Assembly: GCF_905171765.1 (NCBI RefSeq)
Contig: NC_053392.1
Coordinates: 103,962,220 to 104,026,219, forward strand
Origin: Bufo bufo
Taxonomy: Eukaryota > Chordata > Amphibia > Anura > Bufonidae
Length of the DNA stretch: 64,000 bases
Direction of reading: 5' to 3'
This document shows positions 1-10,200 of the stretch, piece after piece. How positions within the stretch are numbered: the stretch's first letter is position 1; each line of letters opens with the position of its first letter. The position numbers and the translations under genes were made by a program. A model generated the notes under the pieces. That model was not told the DNA's origin, did no database searches, and saw only the letters and a program-made list of their open reading frames with translations.

Positions 1-109
1 ATAATTATTGATATCAATAAATATTGATAAAGGCTTTGTGCCGAAACGCATCACATTGGATGAATTATGACAATAGAATAAAGGAATATACTTAGAAGCA
101 AGACATGGT

Positions 110-487
110 TGCTGGGATTCTTTCAAATGCTATCCTCAGGGTAGGCCATCAGTATCTGATCAGAGGGGGTCCAATTCCTGGCACCCCCACTGATCAGCTG
201 TTTGACTGCAGGGCTCCAGTAAGAGCTGCAGCCTCCTTGCAGTTTAGCAAACACAGCGCCATCCATTGGATAGTGGCTGTGCATTGTATTGCATGTTACT
301 TGAATGTGACTGTGGCTGTGCCTAGGCCATGTGACCGATGGACGTGACGTCACTGGCCTAAGAAGTGGCTGCAGTGCGAGCATCACAGTCTCTTCAAACA
401 GCTGATCGGCGGGGTGTCGGGAGTTGGACTGATATTGATCCTGCAGATAGGTCATCCCTATTTAAAAACTCAGAAAACCCCTTTAAC
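110..487. repeat. MITE copy, CCCCTTTAA-ended family
   Basis: A non-coding repeat whose right end (tcagaaaacccctttaa) matches the right end of the MITE at 20376-20807. Both also share an internal 'ctgatca...ctgatcagctgttt' core. The left end is diverged and its terminal repeat is not clear. The open frames across it are by-products of low stop density and resemble no protein I know. Confidence 0.55.
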
Positions 488-524
488 AGTTGAACCATTT
501 CAGTACATTCACACCACCGTATCC

Positions 525-745
525 ATTTTTAGGTCCACAAATTCCGGATTCGCAAAACACGTATACCGGCCGTGTGCGTTCCGCATTTTGCAGATCAGTA
601 CATCCCAGCCTTTCTTAGAAATCCCTATTCTTGTCTGCAAAACGGACAAGAATAGGACATGTTCTATTTTGTTTTGCAGGGCTACAGAATGAACATACAG
701 TGTGCTGTCTGCATCATTTGCAGCCCCATTGAAATGAATGGGTCT
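525..745. repeat. Internal fragment of a Harbinger-like MITE
   Basis: It contains the segment 'ggacaagaataggacatgtt', which recurs in reverse orientation in the complete MITE at 43180-43504. Terminal inverted repeats are missing, so this is a partial copy. Confidence 0.5.
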
Positions 746-3300
746 GTATCCAATCCACAATATATCCATATAATAGCAACATGAAGTACATAACAGAATA
801 TAAAATGCCTCATGTAGATTATACAACGCACTTGTATCATATATTACTGCCCTACACTGGTGCTCACATCCTCTGTAGTGTCGCCTAGGATGGAAAACTG
901 GGATGTCAATATAGAGGTCCATAAGCTTAAGGGAAGGTATCACCTATCCAATCAGGAAGGAGCAAATTGGCAGTACTCTCAAACTTTAGCCAGTACTGCA
1001 GCACTGACACCGCTGTGAGCTCAGACTATTGTCTGTCCTATGTGTAATAGACACACAAGAAGACAGCCATTTTAGGGTCTTATTATTACAGAATTGTTCT
1101 ATAATTTTCTAGTAGCGTGCACAGTGCAAATACAACATTATCTTAATGGCTTATGCAAATGTATTAAAAATTCAGTAGAAAAAAAATTAAATATTTGGTT
1201 GACCTCGCTAGAAATGACATGGGATAAAGGCTTTGTATAAGGTCATATTCATTGTTCCACTGCACACCGAGGATTAGTTACATTTCTTACTGGGTCATTC
1301 AAGCAATATGATAATGACTTTTTAGCAGTGAAATGATCACACATGCATAGCAGTTCAGGGTGACTAACACACCAAGGGTCTGGAATTCTACTTTCCATCA
1401 ATCTAATTTTAATTACGTCCTATAAATTGGAGTTCACAGTCAATTTAATAGAAGGAGGAAATTGACAAAACAAGGTTACGAAAGGACAGTCTTGGAGTGC
1501 ATTTGAATATGACACTTTAATTTTCGTGACTAAGTGACAATCTGGTGTCCAGTATTACTGCATTTATCTTTCAAAATAATATTCATTTCCAGGTCCTTTT
1601 TTATTGAAATTCAGTTTTAAATATGCTAAATTGAAGCAGAATCTGTCTAATCTATCTACTATCTGTCTATCATCTATCTATCTACATATATCTATCTGTC
1701 TGCAGCGAGCCCCTGAGGAGCTGGAGTAGAGTGTGGGTTTGATAGTGGCCCTGATGATGATGTATCATGGTGTACTCACTTAGGCCACTGCTCCCTGAGG
1801 TCAGTATAGTGAATGAATGGCACCCTATTTCCCCTTGGAGCACTCCATGTAGATGTGGGCCTCCTGCCTGATGCTAGTTTGGGGGTGCCTGTGTCGTTAA
1901 TATCCATGTAGGTGGTAGGCAGGGCATGTGATGGAAATGCAATGGCCAGAGTGTGGTGTTAAGAGAGTCAGAGAGCAGGCCAGAGTCAATTTAACAAAAG
2001 TCTCTCTTTACTGTGCGCACAATAGAGTTGTAGGCCATCCAGCGGTTATCTGTACACAGTGCAAATTCCTCCCAGATGTCCAAGCATGAGCTAGGCAGAT
2101 TGTTGTGCAATGTTTCTCTAGTTTCTCCTCTTGTTAAAGTCCCTGAAATTGGGATCTCTGGCTAACAACTACAATCTGGCAACCATCGCTGCAGTGTCCA
2201 CTAGTATGGGGTGCATAGGGTGTTCTAACTTGTTTCCCCTTTGCACCAGTAGGGTCTGGAATGCTTTAAGCTGAGTTACCTTGCTGTCTCTCTCTCTTTC
2301 TGTAGCCATGTACAGTAAATCCTCCTCCTTTAGTTCTTGCTCTCATTCCTGTCCTAGAGCTTCTGTAGGTGACAGGGCTCCAGGGCTTGGTGCTGGAGTT
2401 TGGAGTAGAGGAGCACATGAAGACTGCTTCCTACCTCCTCCCGACCTACAGCTAGACTAACTGTAATCTTCTGGAACCAGGGGGTGGAGACAGGTAGGTT
2501 TTTCCAGATGTCTGTATTCCAAGAAAATGTCTAGACTCTAGAGTTGGGCATACGCTTACTTTCCTCTCTACTAACAGCTCTTGATATTTCATATAGAATC
2601 TATGAGAAAGCATCTCTGCTGGCACTTAGAGGGATACAGTGGTGTGCTTGAGGTCTCGAGGCCCCATGCACATTAATGTATTGTCGGCCGAACCTGCTGA
2701 GAATGGCAATTTTGGCCAACAGTTTAATGTGTGCGCTCCTGACTCTCCCTCAACAGATAATGTCTGAGGAGAGAAGAATAGGGTGAAATTAATATTTTCC
2801 ACGGAGATAAGCCACTGTCAGAAATGTCTAGCAGTTGAATACACATGCACATTTTGCTGAGCCAAACGTTTAAGTGTATGAGGGAACCTGGAGGAAGTCA
2901 GGAGAGATGACTGTTGGCCAAGCAATCATTTGGTCACCCTTGGTCTTAACAGTAAACCAGCATGCTTAACTAAACATAAAATCTTAAACATGAAAAAAAA
3001 AAGTTGGATTCACTGACTTAAAATGGTTTCCCAGTTTGCATCAACATCCTTTAAAATAAATATCTATTAAGGTAGCTGTAAATTTGTAATGCACTTCTCT
3101 TTTCTTTATTGATCTAGGCTGCGGACACAAGACCATGTCCATGCAGCTCTATGTAACTAGCTGGTGAGAGGAGCTTTAATCTAGCTGGGCGTTGTTAGGG
3201 GCAGTGATAGGGGAGTGTCTATGTAACTAGCTGGGTGTGGCGAGCTATAACTAGCTGGGGGTTTGTTTGTTGGTTGATTAGATCTTTTATGCCAGAATAA
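746..3300. other. No gene recognised; possible old LTR at about 1706-2520
   Basis: I see no coding region, RNA gene or clear transposon end. About 1706-2520 has LTR-like texture, with a moderately GC-rich block and 'acaaaagtctctctttactg', which could be an LTR polyadenylation region read on either strand. I could not find paired ends or a target duplication. About 2655-2960 has short inverted similarities that may be an old MITE. Confidence 0.3.
1655..1704. repeat. Imperfect TCTA microsatellite
   Basis: A short run of tcta/tctg units with interruptions. Longer relatives occur at 23790-23854 and 24498-24602. Confidence 0.8.
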
Positions 3301-3427
3301 AAATTATGGGGGGGATTTATCAAAACCAGTATACAGGAAAACTGGTTTAGTTGCACATAGCAACAAATCCGATTCCACCTTTAATTTTGATCTTTGAAAC
3401 TTCTGCATACTCCAAAATTGTGTTCAA
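3301..3427. repeat. Fragment of a 'GGGGATTTATCAAAACCAG' MITE
   Basis: It begins with a GGGGATTTATCA-type end followed by 'cagtatacaggaaaactggt'. Only one arm is present. It is cut by the hAT MITE that starts at 3428, whose target duplication lies at its right edge. Confidence 0.45.
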
Positions 3428-3740
3428 TAGTGATGAGCGGCAGGGGCAATATTCGAATTTGTGATATTTTGTGAATATTTGGGCAAATATTCGCCATATA
3501 TTCGACAAATTCGCAGTACGAAAATTAGCAATGAACACTACTCCTAAAGTCAAAGATATTGCAGCCTTCTCATTGGCCCACAAGCTAGAAGCAGGGAGGG
3601 ATCATGTGTACTGCTTAAAAAAAAATCTTGAATATTTGAAATTAGGAATATATATCCCTATATTTAAAATATTCGCAAATTCTCGAAGTGCCGATATTCG
3701 CGATAAAAATTCGCAATCCGAATATTCGTGATCAACACTA
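3428..3740. mobile_element. Non-autonomous hAT-like MITE with 8-bp target duplication
   Basis: A 313-bp AT-rich element full of ATTCG words. It starts TAGTGATGAGC and ends ATCAACACTA, an imperfect inverted pair. The 8-bp direct repeat GTGTTCAA flanks it at 3420-3427 and 3741-3748. TIRs beginning TAG and an 8-bp duplication fit the hAT superfamily. Related sequence occurs at 25430-26625 (split) and about 52300-52640. The 86-aa frame over it is not a real gene. Confidence 0.8.
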
Positions 3741-3749
3741 GTGTTCAAT

Positions 3750-4538
3750 ATGTTTGTATTGGTTTCTCATCTTTTTAGGGGAAAATCAGATTAAAGGCAA
3801 ATGTTTTCAGTAGATCTTCTTCAGTCCATCCAATTGCTCAGACAGTAAGACATAAAGAAAGCATGGTAATGTAATCACTCTGATGAGTCTGTCTGGGCAA
3901 TTAGATGGACAGAAGAATGAAAGTATGATTCTTTCATTAGATACCACACACTAGGGGGCTTAATTAAAAACAGGCCAAATCATGTAAAACCCCTGCAACA
4001 ACTTTATTAAGGAAGACACAATACAAGATTTTTGGTTCAAATGACACAGGCCATAGCTTTATGAAGGTTTAAAGGAAAGTGAGAGAGAACACAATTAAGA
4101 AGGGCCTGTTTGGCATTATTGTTCATATGATGGCCAGTTGGCCACCCCATCCAAGCTGGGCATTTGAGTGCCTCATCCCATGACAGACAGCATGGATTTT
4201 TCCTCCTCGAACTTGTGACAAATAAGATAAAGAACAATAAATCATTATCGTTAAATCATTAGAAAAGCAAGTAATGAATAACCATTGTATACAAAATGAA
4301 AGGAAGGGTGGGGGCTGGTTATACAAGAACACACTGTCTGAATGGCGCAGTGCCAAATGTAGTAGTCCACAAAAAACATCAAAATGTCCCATAAAAACCA
4401 ACCACAGCAGTCAATGAGAAGTAAGAAAAAAGCTTGTGGTTACGATCATCTCTAGCCATCCTCTTCAATCAGTAGGCAACCCAATGTTAACTTTTGGGTG
4501 CCTGAATGTGTGTCCCCACTTAATATGGTTATATATAC
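3750..4538. other. No gene recognised
   Basis: No protein similarity or repeat boundary that I can support. 'caacaactttattaaggaag' near 3988 resembles the 3' end of an unidentified retroelement. The minus-strand frames here are not convincing. Confidence 0.3.
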
Positions 4539-4994
4539 TGTGGGGTTTTGCTCTGGTAGACAGGATTAGCGGATGCAGTATAGAGGCAACAACAAGTTCT
4601 TTGGATCAAACAGTTGAGTGTTTTATTCACACTTTAGGCAAGTGACAAAACAAGCAGTCATAATCAAGCAAAAAGTCACCATGTGGTGTTGGTGGTAATT
4701 CACACCATGCGGCAATTCTGCCTCAAAGAGTCCTTGACCATAGCAGCACAAACCTGTTTTCACCCCAAACAGGTAGCAATCCTTCATCCAGACACAAGAC
4801 TCCCAGATCCCAACACAGAGACCTGACTTCTGAGCCCAGCTGCCTATTTAAGGACAGCCAGGTGCTGCCAAAACCCAGACCGGCACTTAAAATCCGGTCC
4901 GGTATTTGACCTCACCTGGCTGTAAATCAGCTCAGCAGCACATGCTGGGAGGAAAATATCTGTTTTCCCAGACCAAGCCTCTCACTGTGTCACA
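4539..4994 (-). repeat. 3' LTR of the older Gmr1-like element
   Basis: On the minus strand it begins TGTGACACAG and ends ACCCCACA, giving TG...CA ends and 456 bp. A polypurine run (acaaagggggc on the minus strand, about 4998-5008) precedes it. The stretch 4575-4708 aligns without gaps to 15541-15674 in the other LTR, with 9 differences in 134 positions by eye, so this is a much older insertion than the element nested inside it. Confidence 0.85.
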
Positions 4995-6741
4995 TACGCC
5001 CCCTTTGTTCAACCCTGAGGGGGTGAACACACGCCAGACAGTGTACCCAGGACATGGCATCCGTGTTTCCCTGTAACCGGCCTGCCCTGTGTTCCACCGA
5101 AAATGTAAAGTTTTGTAGGGAGAGAAACCATCGGGTGACCCGGGCATTTCTGTCCTTGGCCTGGCTCATCCACTTGAGAGGGGAGTGGTAAGTCACCAGG
5201 CAGAATATTCTCCCCAATAAATAATAGCGGAGAGATTCTAGTGCCCACTTGATAGCCAGGCACTCTCTCTCTACTATACTATACCGGGTCTCGGCTGGGG
5301 TGAGCTTACGGCCGAGGAAGACAACGGGATGCTCTTCCCCGTTGACTTCCTGAGACAGTACAGCACAGACGCCTACTCCGGAGGCATCGGTCTGTACTAT
5401 AAACTCCCATTTGAAGTCGGGCGTCACCAAAACCGGGGACCCACACAGGGCCGACTTCAAAGTGGAGAAAACCTCTTCCGCCCGATCATCCCAGCGAACC
5501 ATCATTGACTTGTGTCCCTTCAAGAGTCCTGTCAAGGGCGCGGCTAGAGTAGCAAAGTGGGGAACAAACCTCATGTAATAGCCCACCATTCCCAGGAATG
5601 ACTTTATTTGACTAGTAGTAAGAGGCCGAGGCCAATTCCGTATCACCTCTATTTTGTTCACTTAGGGTTTGATGACTCCACGCCCAATGACATACCCCAG
5701 GTACTTAGTCTCTTCTAACCCTATACCAAATTTTTTGGGGTTAGCGGTTAGGCCAGCTTTCCGAAGGGAGTCCACTACAGCCTGCACTTTGGGTAGGTGA
5801 CGTTCCCAGTCGGTACTGTGGATGACAATATCGTCCAGGTAAGCCGAAGCGTACCGACGATGTGGACAAAGCACAATATCCATTACTCACTGAAAAGTGG
5901 TGGGGGTGCCATGCAGACCAAAGGGTAAGACCTTATATTGATACAGCCCTTCAGGCTTGATGAAGGCAGTTTTCTCTTTGGCAGCCTCCATTACGGGCGC
6001 CTGCCAGTACCCTTTCGTGAGGTCCAAAACAGAAAAATACCGGGCTTGTCCTAACCTCTCGATGAGCTCATCTACCCGGCGTATGGGATACTCATCGAAT
6101 TTGGAAACCTCGTTAAGTTTTCGAAAGTCGTTACAAAACCGCAACGTTCCATCCGGCTTGGGTTTCAATACTATAGGACTGGCCCACTCACTTTTTGACT
6201 CCTCAATGACGTCTAGCTGCAACATTAGCTGCGCCTCATCCGATATGGCTTGTCGCCGAGCCTCAGGTACCTGGTATGGTTTTAATCTGACTTTTGCCTG
6301 AGGCTCAGTGACAATGTCATGCTGGATTATGGAAGTGCGTCCAGGGAGGAACTCCCTGGCCTCCTGAGTCTGTTTAGAGGAGAGGCTGTCAGCAATTTTT
6401 ACTGTGGCAGCCGCCTCTCTTGCATCAGACAGAGGGGCCGATACTGCGGGCTGTCTTCTAGGTTTCCCTATCTTTCCACGGTTTGAGTAAATTCACATGG
6501 TATACCTGCTCTGGCTTTCTCCGCCCTGGTTGGCGTACCTTGTATTTTACATCTCAAATTTTCTAGAGTACCTAGTAGAGCCCCTGCCAGCCAGGAACTT
6601 ACTGTCCACGGTCGGCACCAGAACCAAAACCTAAACCCCCGGGTTAAAGATCCGGACCCGAGCCTGCCGATTATAGACCCGACTCTGGGCTCACTGAGTT
6701 GCCTCCATATGCTACCTAACAAGAGGCAACACTGTATCTAT
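4990..6741 (-). pseudogene. Older Gmr1-like element: integrase end, reverse transcriptase and RNase H
   Basis: This is the 3' half of a broken pol gene, read leftward. From right to left it holds the end of the integrase C-terminal region with stops, the start of reverse transcriptase (5887-6225), the catalytic YLDD segment (5662-5883), and thumb, RNase H and tail (4990-5661). RNase H motifs QTDASG and RECLAIKWALESL are readable. Several in-frame stops and small shifts separate the blocks. Reverse transcriptase lies downstream of integrase, the same unusual order as in the nested younger copy. The last frame stops just inside the LTR. The right edge at 6741 is the insertion point of the younger element, and the gene continues at 12051. 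Confidence 0.9.
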
Positions 6742-7213
6742 TGTAAGCATGCAGTGGGTGACATCATAGATGGTAGGTATGTGTCACTGAGGCTGCTACG
6801 CTCAGTGATGTAAATCCCGGAGGTAAGTAGTGACCAGTGGTGGTAGATCACTGAGTTGGTGGTAGCTGGAGTTTGGGTCCGGGATTTAGGAGTGACTGAA
6901 GAGCTTGGGTGGGAAGGTCACTCCCATACTCCATCTCGGGTGTTACCGCCACACACACAGGTGTGATGGTGATTAAAAGCACACTCTGCCAGAGAGCAGT
7001 GTGTGTGGATGGTGGTCTGAGAGGAAGACTGCTGAACCAAACCTCTTGGCAGTGAGGATTTGCTGGGAGAAAACTGCAGCTGGTGAGAAGCCTGTATCAC
7101 TGCGTGTTGTTATTTCATTTGGACTGTTCTGTTATTTGAAGAAAGCAAGCCTGTACTGTACTGTGTGCCTAATAAACCCTGAAAAGAGACTGTTTTAGTG
7201 GTCCCGTCTCACA
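6742..7213 (+). repeat. 5' LTR of the young Gmr1-like element
   Basis: Starts TGTAAGCATGC and ends CCGTCTCACA. It differs from the 3' LTR only at 6980 (C here, T at 11817) by visual alignment. It should hold promoter and polyadenylation signals. Confidence 0.96.
7171..7176 (+). terminator. AATAAA polyadenylation signal in the 5' LTR
   Basis: AATAAA lies 429 nt into the LTR. The same hexamer at 12008-12013 in the 3' LTR would serve the genomic transcript. It fits the R/U5 boundary region. Confidence 0.6.
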
Positions 7214-7215
7214 TA

Positions 7216-7233
7216 TGGTGGAGGATGCGGGCA
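7216..7233 (+). promoter_or_regulatory. Primer binding site matching tRNA-Ala 3' end
   Basis: TGGTGGAGGATGCGGGCA begins 2 nt after the 5' LTR. It is the reverse complement of TGCCCGCATCCTCCACCA, which as I recall is the 3' end of vertebrate tRNA-Ala(AGC) with CCA added. The older element keeps the same site with one change at 14481-14498. Confidence 0.75.
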
Positions 7234-7276
7234 ATTGGTTGCTAGGAGCAACGACATGAAAACCTGTCAGTGGTGA

Positions 7277-10200
7277 ATGTCGTGGGTTAAGGCAGCAGCA
7301 GGATTGCAACAAGAATCTGTTGAAATGGAGGAGCTCCTCAAGCAGATGGTGCAGAGCAATCTGCAGCAGCGGCAGGCACTGGAGCAGCAGCAAAGAGCCC
7401 ATACAGAGGCTTTACAGGCTCAACGGCAGGCTAATGCACAGCAACACGAGACTAACCGTCTATTGACTGAGCAAATTGCGGCCCTCAGAGACGCGGTGAC
7501 AGCACCACAAGTGGTGCATATGGCTGGGCAAGCTTCAGGTGGGGTGCGGAAAACTGTGCAGTCTGCTTTACAGAGAATGACAAATGAGGACGACGTGGAG
7601 GCTTATTTAACTGTCTTTGAACGTATTGCAGACAGAGAGAAACTGCCTGTAGATCAGTGGGCTGAGGTGCTGGCTCCATATTTGACTGGGGAGCCGCAGA
7701 AAGCATACTATGACCTGACCTTGCAGGATTCGAGAGACTACCGCAAATTAAAAGCGGAAATACTGGCTCGCATGGGAGTCAGTCCTGCACTCCAGGCCCA
7801 GCGGGTACAACAGTGGATGTTTTGCCAGGACAAACCACCGAGGTCACAGATGTTTGATCTGTTCCACTTGGTACGGAAGTGGTTACAACCAGAGTCGTCG
7901 TCCCCAGAGCAGATGGTGGAAAAAGTGGTAATGGATCGTTACCTGCACTCTCTTCCCGGGCCAGTACAACGCTGGGTGGCCCAGGGAGATCCCCAGAATG
8001 CTGACCAGCTGATAAACCTGGTTGAGAGGTACACTGCAGCGGAGAACCTCCTTGCAGGAGCTGAGAAAATAAAAATAACTCCCGGTAACCCCAAGGTTTA
8101 TGCGGAACCCAGTAAGAGGGGGTTTAAACCCAGGGGAGAGCGGGGACAAGTGTCCGTGGAAACGAGAAAAGAATCACCAGAAGCTGGTTCTAGACCTCTG
8201 CCCCGCCGTCTTGTTTGTTGGAGGTGTCATGACCTGGGGCACATTGCAGCTCACTGTCCCATGACAAATGAACGTATGGATTGTGACATGGCACGACGGT
8301 GCTCCCTGTTTGCCCATCCCGCCTGCAGTGCCATCCAGTGCCAGGCAACCGGGCCTCATATGTGCCAGGTGACTGTCAATGCTAGCCCTGTGACTGCACT
8401 ACTAGACTCAGGAAGCCTGGTTACACTTGTTAGAGAAAATCTTGTTCCCGTATTGCCGGCACCTGGACAGGGCATGGGGGTGATGTGTGTGCATGGGGAT
8501 GTTAAGAACTATCCAGTTGCTCAGGTCACCATAACCACTGAATGTGGGACTGTATTGCATACGGTGGGCATGGTGAAGAACTTATTGCATGCCATGATAA
8601 TAGGGCGGGATTTTCCGTTGTTTTGGGAACTGTGGGGTAAAATGTCACCCAAACAAGTAAAATTTGCACCTGCTTATGATGTGTCTCATGTTGAGGAAAT
8701 CACAAACCAGGCTATGCCTAGTGAACCAGCTGAGATAGTTGAGGGATTTCCGCTATCTGTCTTGGTGGGAGACGAGAGTGAGACCGTAGAATCTGAGCAG
8801 ACCATACCCGTTCTGGATATCCCGCAAGGGAATTTTGGGACGGCCCAGGCGCAAGACCCCACTCTAAAAGGGGCTTTAGCAAATGTGACCGTTCTAAATG
8901 GTGTCCCCCAAGAGCCGGGTGCTGACCACAGGTATCCGTATTTTGAAATGCACAATGACCTCTTATATCGGGTTACCAAAGCTCACAATGAGGTCATAGA
9001 ACAGTTAGTGGTTCCCGGGCCCTATAGAAAAATGGTCCTAGAAATGGCTCATACTCATGTGTTAGGGGGTCACCTAGGTACAGATAAAACCCGCGAACGA
9101 ATATTTCAGAGGTTCTATTGGCCGGGGTGTTATAAAGAAATAGACGAATACTGTAAATCCTGCCCTACATGCCAATTAAAGGCCCCGCGGTCTCATTTTA
9201 AAAGTCCGTTGGTGCCACTTCCTATTATTGAGATACCATTTGAAAGGATCGCCATGGACTTAGTGGGACCGTTAGACAAATCAGCTAGGGGACACCAGTA
9301 TATTCTAGTAGTGCTGGATTATGCTACCCGGTATCCAGAGGCCGTGCCGTTACGAAACTCCTCCGCTAAAACTATTGCTCGGGAGTTGTTTCATATATGC
9401 ACGAGAGTGGGACTCCCCAAAGAAATCTTGACTGACCAAGGGACCCCATTTATGTCCAGGGTCATGCTCGAGCTGTGTAAACTACTGAAAATTAAACAAT
9501 TAAAAACTTCAGTGTACCATCCCCAAACTGATGGCCTCGTAGAAAGGTTCAATAAAACCTTGAAAGCCATGTTGAAAAAGGCCATTGAGAAAGATGGCAA
9601 GGATTGGGATTGTTTGTTGCCATATCTGTTGTTTTCAATCCGGGAAGTTCCTCAAGCTTCTACAGGGTTCTCACCTTTTGAATTGCTTTATGGTAGACAC
9701 CCTCGGGGTTTGCTGGATGTAGCTAAGGAGACATGGGAGACTGAAGTTACTCCATACAGGAGTGTCATTGATCATGTGGTACAAATGCAAGAGAGAATTG
9801 CCAAGGTGATGCCCATAGTGAAGGAACATCTCCAGAGGGCCCAAGAAGCTCAGAGAAGTGTGTACAACCGTTCTGCCAGAATTAGAGAGTTCAAGCCAGG
9901 GGATCGGGTATTAATTCTGGTACCTACGGTTGAGAGCAAGTTATTGGCTAGATGGCAGGGACCTTTTGAGGTGATGGAAAAAGTTGGGGAAGTAAATTAT
10001 AGAGTCCATCAGCCAGGGAAAAGGAAACCAGTGCAGGTCTATCATGTAAACTTAATGAAACCTTGGAAAGAACGGGAGTCCTTGTCAGCTACGCTCTTAT
10101 CTCCCACTGTTTCCGGTCCTGAGTTTGGAAAGGTGACAATTGCTAGTTCCTTATCACGTCCCCAAAGACAGGAAACTAAAGAGTTGTTGCAACGTAATAC

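Noticed and set aside
9899..10100. A possible env or accessory gene in the Gmr1-like element
   Set aside because: This part of the frame is the integrase C-terminal region leading directly into reverse transcriptase; no signal peptide or membrane segment is seen, and nothing follows RNase H.
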